Part shown: positions 48,339 through 55,911 of the stretch, one piece after another | Numbering within the stretch: position 1 is the first letter of the stretch | How the letters are laid out: every line of letters begins with the position of its first letter | DNA from: Bradyrhizobium diazoefficiens | GTDB lineage: Bacteria > Pseudomonadota > Alphaproteobacteria > Rhizobiales > Xanthobacteraceae | Reading direction: 5' to 3' | Assembly (NCBI RefSeq): GCF_016616235.1 | Contig: NZ_CP067100.1 | Location: 62,001 to 126,000, forward strand | DNA: 64,000 bases | The notes under the pieces: generated by a model | Databases searched by the model: none | What the model saw: only the letters and a program-made list of their open reading frames with translations | Told to the model about the DNA's origin: nothing | Position numbers and translations under genes: made by a program

Positions 48339-48761
48339 TCTCGTGTTCCCACCCTTTCCAGTCCGTTCCTGCTGGGCTTCGATGAGATCGAGCGCGTGCT
48401 CGATCGCGTCGTCAAAGGCGCCGACGGTTATCCTCCCTACAATATCGAGAGGTGTGACCGCACGGATGGCCAGCCCGAGCGGTTGCGCATCACGCTGGCG
48501 GTCGCCGGATTCACCCGCGACCAACTCGATGTAACCATTGAGGAAAACCAGCTCGTCATTCGCGGGCGGCAGCAGGACGACAAGACCCGGCAATACATCC
48601 ATCGCGGCATCGCCGCGCGCCACTTCCAGCGCACCTTCGTGCTGGCGGAAGGGATGCTGGTGCTGGGTGCGGATCTGAAAAACGGGTTGTTATCGATTGA
48701 TCTGGCCCGGCCGGAACCGGAGAGGATCGTTAAGACAATCGCTATCAATGAGCACGAATAA
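48336..48761 (+). CDS. Small heat-shock protein Hsp20
   Basis: ATP-independent chaperone that holds unfolding proteins. It has 141 residues. The alpha-crystallin domain runs from about 40 to 130: LRITLAVAGFTRDQLDVTIE, RGIAARHFQRTFVLAEGM, and the conserved GxLxNGxLxIxL-like GADLKNGLLSIDLARPEPE. The C-terminal I-x-I motif is IAINEHE. Translation is probably held back by the ROSE hairpin. DUF1150 gene follows 50 bases downstream, likely co-transcribed. Confidence 0.95.
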   Translation: MSRVPTLSSPFLLGFDEIERVLDRVVKGADGYPPYNIERCDRTDGQPERLRITLAVAGFTRDQLDVTIEENQLVIRGRQQDDKTRQYIHRGIAARHFQRTFVLAEGMLVLGADLKNGLLSIDLARPEPERIVKTIAINEHE

Positions 48762-48811
48762 TGGAACGAGTAGCGGACTCGACCGCTTAGTTCGAGAGAG
48801 GAGTCGAGACC

Positions 48812-49084
48812 ATGAGTGAAGGTCACGTTGCGTTCGAATACGAAGCCAAGAACGTCTCGCCCGAGACGCTGGCAACCCTCGGCGAAGGTCACATCGCGTA
48901 TGTGAAGCAGATCCGCTCCGAGGACGTGCCGGGCCTGTTTCCCGAAGCCCCGAAAATCGCGCCGGGCCTCAAGCTGTTCGCGCTCCACTCTGCCGACGGC
49001 ACGCCGATCATGCTGACCGACAGCCGCGAAGCCGCGATCGCCAACGCCTGGAGCAACGAGCTGCAAGCGGTGAGCGTGCACTAA
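48812..49084 (+). CDS. DUF1150 family protein
   Basis: 90-residue protein of unknown function. ISSUE-free family pattern: LGEGHIAYVKQIRSEDV, LFALHSADGTPIMLTDSREA and AIANAWSNEL. Starts MSEGHVAFEYEAK after GAGAGGAG. In rhizobia it commonly follows a small heat-shock gene, so a stress role is inferred. Followed by a strong terminator. Confidence 0.88.
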   Translation: MSEGHVAFEYEAKNVSPETLATLGEGHIAYVKQIRSEDVPGLFPEAPKIAPGLKLFALHSADGTPIMLTDSREAAIANAWSNELQAVSVH

Positions 49085-49117
49085 GCGCGCGCGTCGCGCG
49101 ACGAACAGAGATTCAAG

Positions 49118-49149
49118 CGGGCATGCCTTCGTGAAGGCGTGCCCGTTTT
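49118..49149 (+). terminator. Rho-independent terminator after hsp20-DUF1150
   Basis: CGGGCATGCCTTC (49118-49130), loop GT, GAAGGCGTGCCCG (49133-49145), then TTTT. A 13-bp stem with one T-G wobble, ending the hsp20 transcript. Confidence 0.88.
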
Positions 49150-49182
49150 GCTTTCGCAACTCATCGTTGCTAGACGATCGCG

Positions 49183-49689
49183 ATGAACAAGCTTGATCCC
49201 ATCCTGCTTTCCCACTCAGACATGTCGCGCGGCGAGCCTCTCATGGAAGCTGTGCTCGCACTTAACAACAGCCACGCGCAGGAGCTTTCATGGCTTGAAC
49301 TTGAGCGGCTGCGGAATCTCGTCGAACAGGCCTTCTACGCCAGAAGGATCGGAAATCTCGATGCATTCCTGATCGCGCTCGATCAGGACGGACAATACGA
49401 CAGCCCGAACTTCCTGTGGTTCCGGTCGCGCTATGCCCGCTTCGTCTACATCGACCGGATTGCCGTCGCGCATTCTGCGCGCGGGAGAGGATGCGCTCGA
49501 CGTCTCTACTCCGACCTGCTCGATCGCGCCGCGCAGGCAGGCCACGACCGCATTGTCTGCGAGGTCAATCGGGAGCCGCCGAACCCGGCCTCGGACGCTT
49601 TTCACGAGATGCTGGGGTTCATTGAAATCGGCAGCGCAACCATCCACAATGGCAGCAAGACGGTGCGCTATCTTTCGCGCACCCTCTAA
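49183..49689 (+). CDS. GNAT-family N-acetyltransferase
   Basis: 168 residues. The acetyl-CoA binding motif is VYIDRIAVAHSARGRGCARR, with RxxGxA-like RGRGCA, and the C-terminal beta strand ends near ASDAFHEMLGFIEIGSATI. The substrate (small molecule or protein amine) cannot be told from sequence. Stands alone, convergent with ptsN. Confidence 0.87.
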   Translation: MNKLDPILLSHSDMSRGEPLMEAVLALNNSHAQELSWLELERLRNLVEQAFYARRIGNLDAFLIALDQDGQYDSPNFLWFRSRYARFVYIDRIAVAHSARGRGCARRLYSDLLDRAAQAGHDRIVCEVNREPPNPASDAFHEMLGFIEIGSATIHNGSKTVRYLSRTL

Positions 49690-49718
49690 GACGCGCTCAG
49701 AGAAAGCAGATCGGTCGC

Positions 49719-50180
49719 TTACGCCGCCGTCGCCGGCGGCAGGGCCAGCACCGAATAGATCGCCTGGGCATCGCGCGAGGCGCGGAGCTTCTTGGCGATG
49801 TCCTGGTCGCGCAGGAGGCGGGCGATGCGGGCGAGCGCCTTGAGGTGATCGGCGCCGGCGCCTTCGGGGGCGAGCAGCAGGAAGACGAGATCGACCGGCT
49901 GGCCGTCCATCGCCTCGAAATCGATCGGACGATCGAGGCGTGCGAACAGGCCGAAGATCTTTTCCAGCTTGGGCAGCTTGCCGTGGGGGATGGCGACGCC
50001 ATAGCCGACTGCGGTGGTGCCGAGCTTCTCGCGCTGGAGCAGCACCTCGAATACGGAGCGTTCGTTCTGCCCGGTCAGCTCGGCGGCCCTGGCCGCGAGC
50101 TCCTGCAAGGCCTGCTTCTTGCTGTTGACCTTCAATGCCGGGAGAATCGCCTCGGGTGCGACCAGATCGGTAATCGGCAT
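49719..50180 (-). CDS. ptsN: PTS IIA-like nitrogen regulatory protein PtsN
   Basis: EIIA-Ntr of the nitrogen phosphotransferase system, 153 residues. The phospho-accepting His is in GYGVAIPHGKLPKLEKIFGL. LDRPIDFEAMDGQPVDLVFL and LLAPEGAGADHLKALARIAR are typical. Follows rpoN and hpf on the same strand, the classic rpoN cluster order. Its phosphorylation state regulates potassium transport and other targets in rhizobia. Confidence 0.96.
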   Translation of the reverse strand: MPITDLVAPEAILPALKVNSKKQALQELAARAAELTGQNERSVFEVLLQREKLGTTAVGYGVAIPHGKLPKLEKIFGLFARLDRPIDFEAMDGQPVDLVFLLLAPEGAGADHLKALARIARLLRDQDIAKKLRASRDAQAIYSVLALPPATAA

Positions 50181-50390
50181 GGAAGGTTTCCGAGGTGAAT
50201 TAAACCGTCAGGTTCCGAATTGGCCAGCTTGATAGACCAAGCTAGCCGGCGTCAATAACATGAAGCAGGAGGCGCACTTAGCCCGTTCCTGATGTGGGGC
50301 GCTTCTACTCCAACGCAATCCCGGTGCCAACTCCTGCGTGCGGCTATGCCCCGGTCATTGTTAAGGGCCGCGGTTTGTACGGGGCCGCGG

Positions 50391-51002
50391 CTAGCCTCCC
50401 GCCTTGCCGTCGGCCTTGCCGCTCGGCGGGTCGATCCAGCCGACATTGCCGTCGGCGCGGCGGTAGATGATGTTCACCCGGCCGCTGGAGCCATGCTGGA
50501 ACACCAGACAGGGCGCCCCCGTGAGGTCGAGTTCCATGACGGCTTCGCTGACCGAAAGCTGCTTCAGCGAGGTGGTGGCCTCGGCGATGATCACGGGGTT
50601 GTAGCCGGTGACTTCATCGTCGTCCTCGCCCTCGCCAGGGGCCTCCAGCACGTAAGCCGTGGCATCGAGGGCGGCCAGCGCCGCAGAGGCGACATGGGCC
50701 TTGCGGGCGGAACGATCCTTGAGCCGGCTCTTGTAGCGCTTGAGCCGCTTCTCGATCATCAGGAGCGCCTGGTCGGCGCTGGCATAGGCGTCCGGCGCGT
50801 TCGAATCGGCCTCCAGCGTAATGCCGGAATCGAGATGCAGCGCACAGTCGGTGCGAAAGCCGAAGCCGTCCTTGGACAGCGTGATGTGGCCGGAATAATT
50901 GCCGTCGAAATATTTGCGCAGGACCTCTTCAGTCCGGTCGGCAACGCGGCCGCGCAGGGCCTCGCCGACACTGACGCTCTTGCCCGAAATCCGAAGAGTC
51001 AT
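50391..51002 (-). CDS. hpf: Ribosome hibernation promoting factor, long form
   Basis: Pairs 70S ribosomes into inactive 100S dimers in stationary phase. It has 203 residues from ATG 51002. The N-terminal RaiA/YfiA domain reads MTLRISGKSVSVGEALRGRV with AYASADQALLMIEKRLKRYK. The C-terminal dimerisation domain reads LTGAPCLVFQHGSSGRVNII, YRRADGNVGWIDPP. A longer in-frame start crosses the upstream palindrome and was rejected. A 210-base gap separates it from ptsN; nothing was recognised there. Confidence 0.95.
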   Translation of the reverse strand: MTLRISGKSVSVGEALRGRVADRTEEVLRKYFDGNYSGHITLSKDGFGFRTDCALHLDSGITLEADSNAPDAYASADQALLMIEKRLKRYKSRLKDRSARKAHVASAALAALDATAYVLEAPGEGEDDDEVTGYNPVIIAEATTSLKQLSVSEAVMELDLTGAPCLVFQHGSSGRVNIIYRRADGNVGWIDPPSGKADGKAGG

Positions 51003-51029
51003 GTGATGCCTCGCTTGGTTTGATTGCCC

Positions 51030-51057
51030 AAGATGCGATGACGCGTCATCGCATCTT
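51030..51057. repeat. Perfect 28-bp palindrome between rpoN and hpf
   Basis: AAGATGCGATGACG (51030-51043) followed at once by its exact reverse complement CGTCATCGCATCTT (51044-51057). It lies 28 bases upstream of the hpf start. It could be an operator, a terminator for rpoN or part of the composite repeat that continues to 51118. Confidence 0.8.
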
Positions 51058-51069
51058 AGGTCATTCCCT

Positions 51070-51118
51070 GCGCATGATCTTGCCGGAAAACCGCCGAACA
51101 TTTTTCCGGATCATGCGC
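51070..51118. repeat. GCGCATGATC rhizobial palindromic repeat
   Basis: GCGCATGATC at 51070-51079 pairs with GATCATGCGC at the right end, and CCGGAAAA pairs with TTTTCCGG inside. Elements of this form (CGCATGATC...GATCATGCG) are very common in Bradyrhizobium and relatives. Together with the adjacent palindrome it fills the 174-base rpoN-hpf gap. Confidence 0.75.
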
Positions 51119-51176
51119 GTGCTTGGATCGGTCGCGACAGGGGAGGTGAGAGTAGCGCGATTTCGCACCAGCGCAA

Positions 51177-52841
51177 TCAGGCCGGCTCGGTGTTGCGGGA
51201 GCGATCGGACAGTGCGGTGGAAAGGACGTTACCAAGAGCGCTCTGCTTGTCGCGGCGGCGTTGCACCGAGGACGGAATGCGCATGGCTTCGCGGTACTTC
51301 GCGACCGTGCGGCGGGCAATATCAATTCCCGAGGCGCGCAAGCGTTCCACGATGGTATCATCCGACAGGATCGCCGCGGGTTCTTCCGAATCGATCAGCT
51401 GCTTGATGTGGTGACGCACGGCTTCGGCGGAGTGCGCCTCGCCGCCGTCGGCCGAGGCGATCGACGCCGTGAAGAAATATTTCAACTCGAATGTGCCGCG
51501 ATTTGTCGCCATGTATTTGTTGGCGGTGACGCGCGACACCGTGGATTCATGCATCTGGATGGCGTCGGCAACCGCCTTCAGATTCAGCGGCCGCAGATGG
51601 GCCACGCCATGGGTGAAGAAGCCGTCCTGCTGGCGCACGATCTCGGTCGCAACTTTCAGGATGGTGCGGGCGCGCTGGTCGAGCGCGCGCACCAGCCAGG
51701 TCGCGTTCTGCAATGCATCCGTGAAATAGGACTTGTCGCCGTCCTTGCCGATCTTTTTCGACAGCTCGGAGTAATAGGTCTGGTTCACCAGCACGCGCGG
51801 CAAGGTGTCGCTGTTGAGCTCGACATGCCAGCCGCCGTCCGGACCCGGGCGGACATAGACGTCGGGCACCATGGTCTGCAAACGGGCCGAGCCGAACTTC
51901 ATGCCGGGCTTGGGATTGAGCCGGCGGATCTCGCCGATCATGTCGGCGATGTCCTCGTCGTCGACGCCGCAGAGCTTGCGCAGGCTCACGATGTCGCGCT
52001 TGGCGAGGAGATCGAGATGCTCGACCAGGGCCTGCATCGCGGGATCGTAGCGGTCGAGCTCGCGCAGCTGGATCGCCAGGCATTCGCTCAAATTGCGCGC
52101 GCAGACGCCGGGCGGATCGAATTTTTGCAGCACGGCAAGGACGTCCTCGACATCCTCTTGCGTTGCGCCAAGCCGCTCGGCGGCCTGGCCGAGATCGGGC
52201 GGCAGATAGCCGGCTTCGTCGACGAGGTCGATCAGGTATTGCCCGATCATGCGCTGCGCCGCGCCGGTGAAGGCCACCGAGAGCTGCTCGGCGAGATGAT
52301 CGCCGAGCGTCATCTCCGCGGCGACGAAAGCCTCGAGATTGTAGTCCTCGTCGGAGGAAGCACCGCCGCCCCATTCGGTGTAGGTGGTCGGCGCGACGTC
52401 CTGGGCGTTGCGCGCGGCGGTCTCGGCCGGCTCCTCGGAGAAGACGTTGTCGAGGCCCGTGTCGAGGGTCTGCTCGATCTCGGCGCGGGTGCCGAGATCC
52501 TTGCTCATCCATTCTTCCTGGCCGGGCTCGAAGGCCTCGCCGCTGCCGCCAAAGCCGTCACTATCGCCATGACCATCGCCATGTTCATCGCCATGATCAT
52601 CGCTTTGGCTGCCCGAATTCTCGTCATCATGGTCGCTGAACTGGCCGCCCTCGGCCGGAGCTTCGCCGCCGGAGGCCTCGTCATTGGCCCGCTCCAGCAG
52701 GGGATTACGCTCGAGTTCCTCCTCCACGAAGGTCGTGAGATCGAGATTGGACAATTGCAGCAGCTTGATCGCCTGCATCAGCTGCGGCGTCATGACCAGC
52801 GACTGCGATTGCCGGAACTCTAATCTCTGCGTCAGCGCCAT
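51177..52841 (-). CDS. rpoN: RNA polymerase sigma-54 factor
   Basis: Alternative sigma factor for nitrogen-related and other enhancer-dependent promoters. It has 554 residues. Region I: MALTQRLEFRQSQSLVMTPQ and LMQAIKLLQLSNLDLTTFVE. Region II is acidic, with an Asp/Gly/His-rich stretch at about 70-100. Core binding and DNA-binding domains follow, with the RpoN box ARRTVAKYREAMRIPSS near the C-terminus. Linked to lptB upstream and to hpf-ptsN downstream, a conserved arrangement. Confidence 0.97.
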   Translation of the reverse strand: MALTQRLEFRQSQSLVMTPQLMQAIKLLQLSNLDLTTFVEEELERNPLLERANDEASGGEAPAEGGQFSDHDDENSGSQSDDHGDEHGDGHGDSDGFGGSGEAFEPGQEEWMSKDLGTRAEIEQTLDTGLDNVFSEEPAETAARNAQDVAPTTYTEWGGGASSDEDYNLEAFVAAEMTLGDHLAEQLSVAFTGAAQRMIGQYLIDLVDEAGYLPPDLGQAAERLGATQEDVEDVLAVLQKFDPPGVCARNLSECLAIQLRELDRYDPAMQALVEHLDLLAKRDIVSLRKLCGVDDEDIADMIGEIRRLNPKPGMKFGSARLQTMVPDVYVRPGPDGGWHVELNSDTLPRVLVNQTYYSELSKKIGKDGDKSYFTDALQNATWLVRALDQRARTILKVATEIVRQQDGFFTHGVAHLRPLNLKAVADAIQMHESTVSRVTANKYMATNRGTFELKYFFTASIASADGGEAHSAEAVRHHIKQLIDSEEPAAILSDDTIVERLRASGIDIARRTVAKYREAMRIPSSVQRRRDKQSALGNVLSTALSDRSRNTEPA

Positions 52842-52931
52842 CTAACAAGAACCGTTCCCGAAAATTGGTCCGATTCTTGCTTATCTCAGTCGTGGCCCGA
52901 TGTACACGCCTTGACGGATTGGAAAAAAGGG

Positions 52932-53945
52932 CTAGAGGCGGAATTCCTCGCCCAAGTAAAGCCGCCGAACGTCGGGATCCGCGACGATCTCGTCCGGGCT
53001 GCCCTCGGTCAGGATTTCACCGGCATAGACGATATAGGCGCGATCGGTGAGGCCGAGCGTCTCGCGGACATTGTGGTCGGTGATCAGGACGCCGATGCCG
53101 CGATTGGTGAGGTGGCGAACCAAGTCCTGAATGTCGCCGACCGCGATCGGATCGATGCCGGCGAACGGCTCGTCGAGCAGCATGTAGTTCGGGCGCGTCG
53201 CCAGCGCGCGCGCGATCTCGACGCGGCGGCGCTCGCCGCCTGACAGCGCGATCGACGGCGATTTGCGCAGGCGGGTGATGTTGAACTCGTCGAGCAGCGA
53301 ATCGAGCTGCTGCTCGCGCTTCTTGCGCGAGGGCTCGACCACTTCGAGCACGGCACGGATGTTCTGCTCGACGGTGAGGCCGCGGAAGATCGAGGCTTCC
53401 TGCGGCAGATAGCCGATGCCGAGCCGCGCGCGCTGGTACATCGGCAGCTTGGTGACGTCGTGGCCGTCGAGCTCGATCGCGCCGCGATCGGCCTTGATCA
53501 GGCCGGTGATCATGTAGAACACGGTGGTCTTGCCGGCGCCGTTCGGGCCGAGCAGGCCGACCGCTTCGCCGCGGCGCACATAGATGCTGACGCCGCGCAC
53601 GACCTGGCGGCTGCCGAAACTCTTTTCCACGCTATGCACAGCCAGGAAGCCGGGACGGCGCAGCAGCTGCGCCCCGCCGGCGCCGTTCGGCTTCGCGGCG
53701 CTCCTGGTGGGGTGAACCGCGCGCGGCGGCTCGGTTTGGTAGTCGGCCTGATAGTCGTCTTGATATTCGCTCTGGAACTGGCCGGGCGCATGCATCGGCT
53801 GGTCACGGGCGATCGGCGGGGCGTCCCGCACCGGGCTGGTCACGAGACCCCCGACGCTGTCCCCGAGCGCGGTGATGTCGCGCGCAAATCCTGGCCGGCC
53901 GGGTTTGGCGGGGCGCCGACGGAACATGCTGAAGAGATCGACCAT
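52932..53945 (-). CDS. lptB: LPS export ABC transporter ATPase LptB with N-terminal extension
   Basis: ATPase that drives lipopolysaccharide extraction with LptFG. About 337 residues from ATG 53945 ([16 protein letters not shown]), roughly 95 longer than usual. The extension is rich in Pro, Asp, Gln and Tyr ([20 protein letters not shown]). The LptB core then follows: Walker [22 protein letters not shown]-loop [13 protein letters not shown], signature [20 protein letters not shown], Walker [18 protein letters not shown]-loop [14 protein letters not shown] 54062 is an alternative start that would translate a 12-base tandem repeat as [10 protein letters not shown]. Confidence 0.92.
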   Translation of the reverse strand: MVDLFSMFRRRPAKPGRPGFARDITALGDSVGGLVTSPVRDAPPIARDQPMHAPGQFQSEYQDDYQADYQTEPPRAVHPTRSAAKPNGAGGAQLLRRPGFLAVHSVEKSFGSRQVVRGVSIYVRRGEAVGLLGPNGAGKTTVFYMITGLIKADRGAIELDGHDVTKLPMYQRARLGIGYLPQEASIFRGLTVEQNIRAVLEVVEPSRKKREQQLDSLLDEFNITRLRKSPSIALSGGERRRVEIARALATRPNYMLLDEPFAGIDPIAVGDIQDLVRHLTNRGIGVLITDHNVRETLGLTDRAYIVYAGEILTEGSPDEIVADPDVRRLYLGEEFRL

Positions 53946-53963
53946 CCCCGCCTTCCAGCCTTT

Positions 53964-53994
53964 CGCGGTTTCTTGCGCGGTTTCTTGCGCGGTT
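53964..53994. repeat. 12-bp tandem repeat at the lptB 5' end
   Basis: CGCGGTTTCTTG occurs at 53964-53975 and 53976-53987, with a third partial copy to 53994. It lies just upstream of the preferred lptB start, in frame with it if translation began at 54062. The unit length keeps the frame. Confidence 0.7.
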
Positions 53995-54203
53995 AGTGCG
54001 CGGCGTTTGCGCAGCGTTCGCGCGATCTGCCGCGCCGGCCCTTCGATTCGCCGACGCAGCATGAATGAAGGGATGTCTCATGCCCAGTGAAACACGCCCG
54101 AAAAGCGGCGGACCCCGCTTCGAAAGCCCTGCGCGCTAGATACAGTCTCGCGGAGCAGGCTTCAACCTCGGATCGGCCGTGTCTGATCCAAGCCATTGAT
54201 CCT

Positions 54204-54242
54204 ACTCTTGGAAATTACTCTTGGAAATTATTCTTGGAACTC
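54204..54242. repeat. 13-bp tandem repeat between lptA and lptB
   Basis: ACTCTTGGAAATT at 54204-54216 and exactly again at 54217-54229, then ATTCTTGGAACTC at 54230-54242. Three direct copies, unusually AT-rich, directly after the lptA stop. Copy number may vary between strains. Confidence 0.85.
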
Positions 54243-54253
54243 ACTTCCAGAAT

Positions 54254-55006
54254 TTACTTTTTGCCAACACCGGGCAGTTGCAGCGGCGAGCCCGCGCCTG
54301 GCTTGGCTGGAGCGGCCGGACTGCCAGATCCGCAATCATTGCCCGCGCCCTGCGGGAGCAGAACCTGAACTCGGCCGCTGTCGGACTCCACGCGAGATAC
54401 GCCGGTCGTCATGTCGACTTTCAGCCGGTCGCCGCGCATCACATTCTTGCATTGCGTCATGACCACCTGGCCCGAGCCGCCGCCAAACATGGTGATGAGG
54501 TTCGTCTTCGTGTCAAAGACGGCGGTCTCGCCTGTGACCACCTGGTCCTTCTGGGTGACCACCACATTGCCATGGGCCTCCAGCCGCTTAATCGAGGAGC
54601 TGCCGCCCGGACCCGGCGTCGCCGACTGTATCGGCGCGCCGGTGCTGCTGTTCTTCGCGCCCTTCGCCGCGGGCTGCGGCGTTGCCGGCTTGTCGCCGCC
54701 GCCCGACTCGTAGAACACCACCAGCGTCTTCGAGGTCATGGTGGTGTCGCCCTGGACGACCTTCACATTGCCGGAGAAGGTCGCCTCCTTTTTCTTGTCG
54801 CGCATCTCTAGCGAGGCGGCCTCGATCTGGATCGGCTGATCGCGATTCTGCGAAAAGCCCTGCATCGCGTTGTTGGGCGCACTCGCCGAGCTCTGCGCGC
54901 GCGCCGCATCGGCTGCGATCAAGAGGCCCAGGGCCAGCGCGGCCGCACTGATGATGGCGCTGCGCTTGTACTCGTTGCGCGGGAAAAACCAGGTCATGAA
55001 AATCAT
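54254..55006 (-). CDS. lptA: LPS transport periplasmic protein LptA (OstA-like)
   Basis: Periplasmic bridge protein carrying LPS to LptDE. It has 250 residues. An N-terminal hydrophobic export signal ends DAARA near residue 36. The OstA-like beta-jellyroll includes IQIEAASLEMRDKKKEATFS, GNVKVVQGDTTMTSKTLVVF and GNVVVTQKDQVVTGETAVFD. The C-terminus is Pro/Gly-rich. Start at 55006 overlaps the lptC stop by four bases. Confidence 0.92.
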   Translation of the reverse strand: MIFMTWFFPRNEYKRSAIISAAALALGLLIAADAARAQSSASAPNNAMQGFSQNRDQPIQIEAASLEMRDKKKEATFSGNVKVVQGDTTMTSKTLVVFYESGGGDKPATPQPAAKGAKNSSTGAPIQSATPGPGGSSSIKRLEAHGNVVVTQKDQVVTGETAVFDTKTNLITMFGGGSGQVVMTQCKNVMRGDRLKVDMTTGVSRVESDSGRVQVLLPQGAGNDCGSGSPAAPAKPGAGSPLQLPGVGKK

Positions 55007-55731
55007 CTTGAATTGGCAGACTTGTTCTGAGGCGTGCGTGTCTTTGCGGGCGGCGCAGGCTCGGCCGGCGCCGGCTGAGCGGCCGCGGGATCGTCCAGCT
55101 TGTCCAGATGCATCACCACATTGCCCTCGAAGCGGATGACGTCGCCGCCGTCGGTGATGCGCAGCCGGTCGGCAGTCAACGTGCCGTTGGTCAGCTTGAC
55201 GTCGACGCGTTCGTCCGAGGAGACCGTGCCCTTGCCCATGTCGACGAAGGCCGAGTTCAGCCGCGCTTCATAGCCGGTCGAGGTGCGCAGGAAGATGTCC
55301 TTGTGCAGGTCGAGCTGCTGCTGCTTGTTGTCGAAGCGGCCGGTGCGGGCATCGAGGAACAGGGTGGATTGATCCTCCATCAGCACCTTCGCGCGCAGAT
55401 CGGCGAGATCGACATGATCGGGGTCGGTGATGTCCTGCGTTGCAGTCTTGGCCCAGAGCTCGTAGGGCCGCTGGTCCGGGGTGAAGCCGGACATATGCGG
55501 CGTCTCCATCGTGATCTTGGTTCCTGTTACCACGAGGTTGCCGGAGTCGAGCTTGATCGGGATCTGGAACGGATTGAGGAAGGTCGAGACGGCGACGATC
55601 GCAGCCATGGACGCGGCCACCGTCGCCGGCACCGCGATGCGCAGAATCCGCACCAGGCGGCTGTGGCGCGCCGCGCTGGCAAACTTCGCCGCAAGCGCGG
55701 CGTCGTAGGTGGGAATCCGGGCCGAATTCAC
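55003..55731 (-). CDS. lptC: LPS export ABC transporter periplasmic protein LptC
   Basis: Single-helix inner-membrane protein that passes LPS from LptBFG to LptA. About 242 residues from GTG 55731 (VNSARIPTYDAALAAKFASA), preceded by CTGGAGCAGCA; ATG 55779 would add 16 residues. A membrane helix (RIAVPATVAASMAAIVAVST) is followed by the LptC domain with KITMETPHMSGFTPDQRPYE and the Pro/Ala/Lys-rich C-terminal tail. First gene of lptCAB, now separated from rnd by an insertion sequence. Confidence 0.9.
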   Translation of the reverse strand: MNSARIPTYDAALAAKFASAARHSRLVRILRIAVPATVAASMAAIVAVSTFLNPFQIPIKLDSGNLVVTGTKITMETPHMSGFTPDQRPYELWAKTATQDITDPDHVDLADLRAKVLMEDQSTLFLDARTGRFDNKQQQLDLHKDIFLRTSTGYEARLNSAFVDMGKGTVSSDERVDVKLTNGTLTADRLRITDGGDVIRFEGNVVMHLDKLDDPAAAQPAPAEPAPPAKTRTPQNKSANSR

Positions 55732-55911
55732 TGCTGCTCCAGCGTGTCGCTCGCTCTGTCCGGTTGAAGGGCGCCGCATTGTACCCGGCCCCGCCGCAAT
55801 ACGCAGCCGGCGACAGGCCGCTACGAAAGTGTCCGAAACGGGGCGGTTAGCCCCAGCCTATGATGTGACGGGGTTGAGCTCGAAGCGATCTCGGCCATCA
55901 GCAGCGCTCTC

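Noticed and set aside
51261..52823. A 520-residue plus-strand frame across rpoN
   Set aside because: Shadow of rpoN, rich in His, Asp and Arg, without motifs.
53460..54000. Plus-strand frame opposite lptB
   Set aside because: Shadow of the lptB extension; no motif, no start signal.
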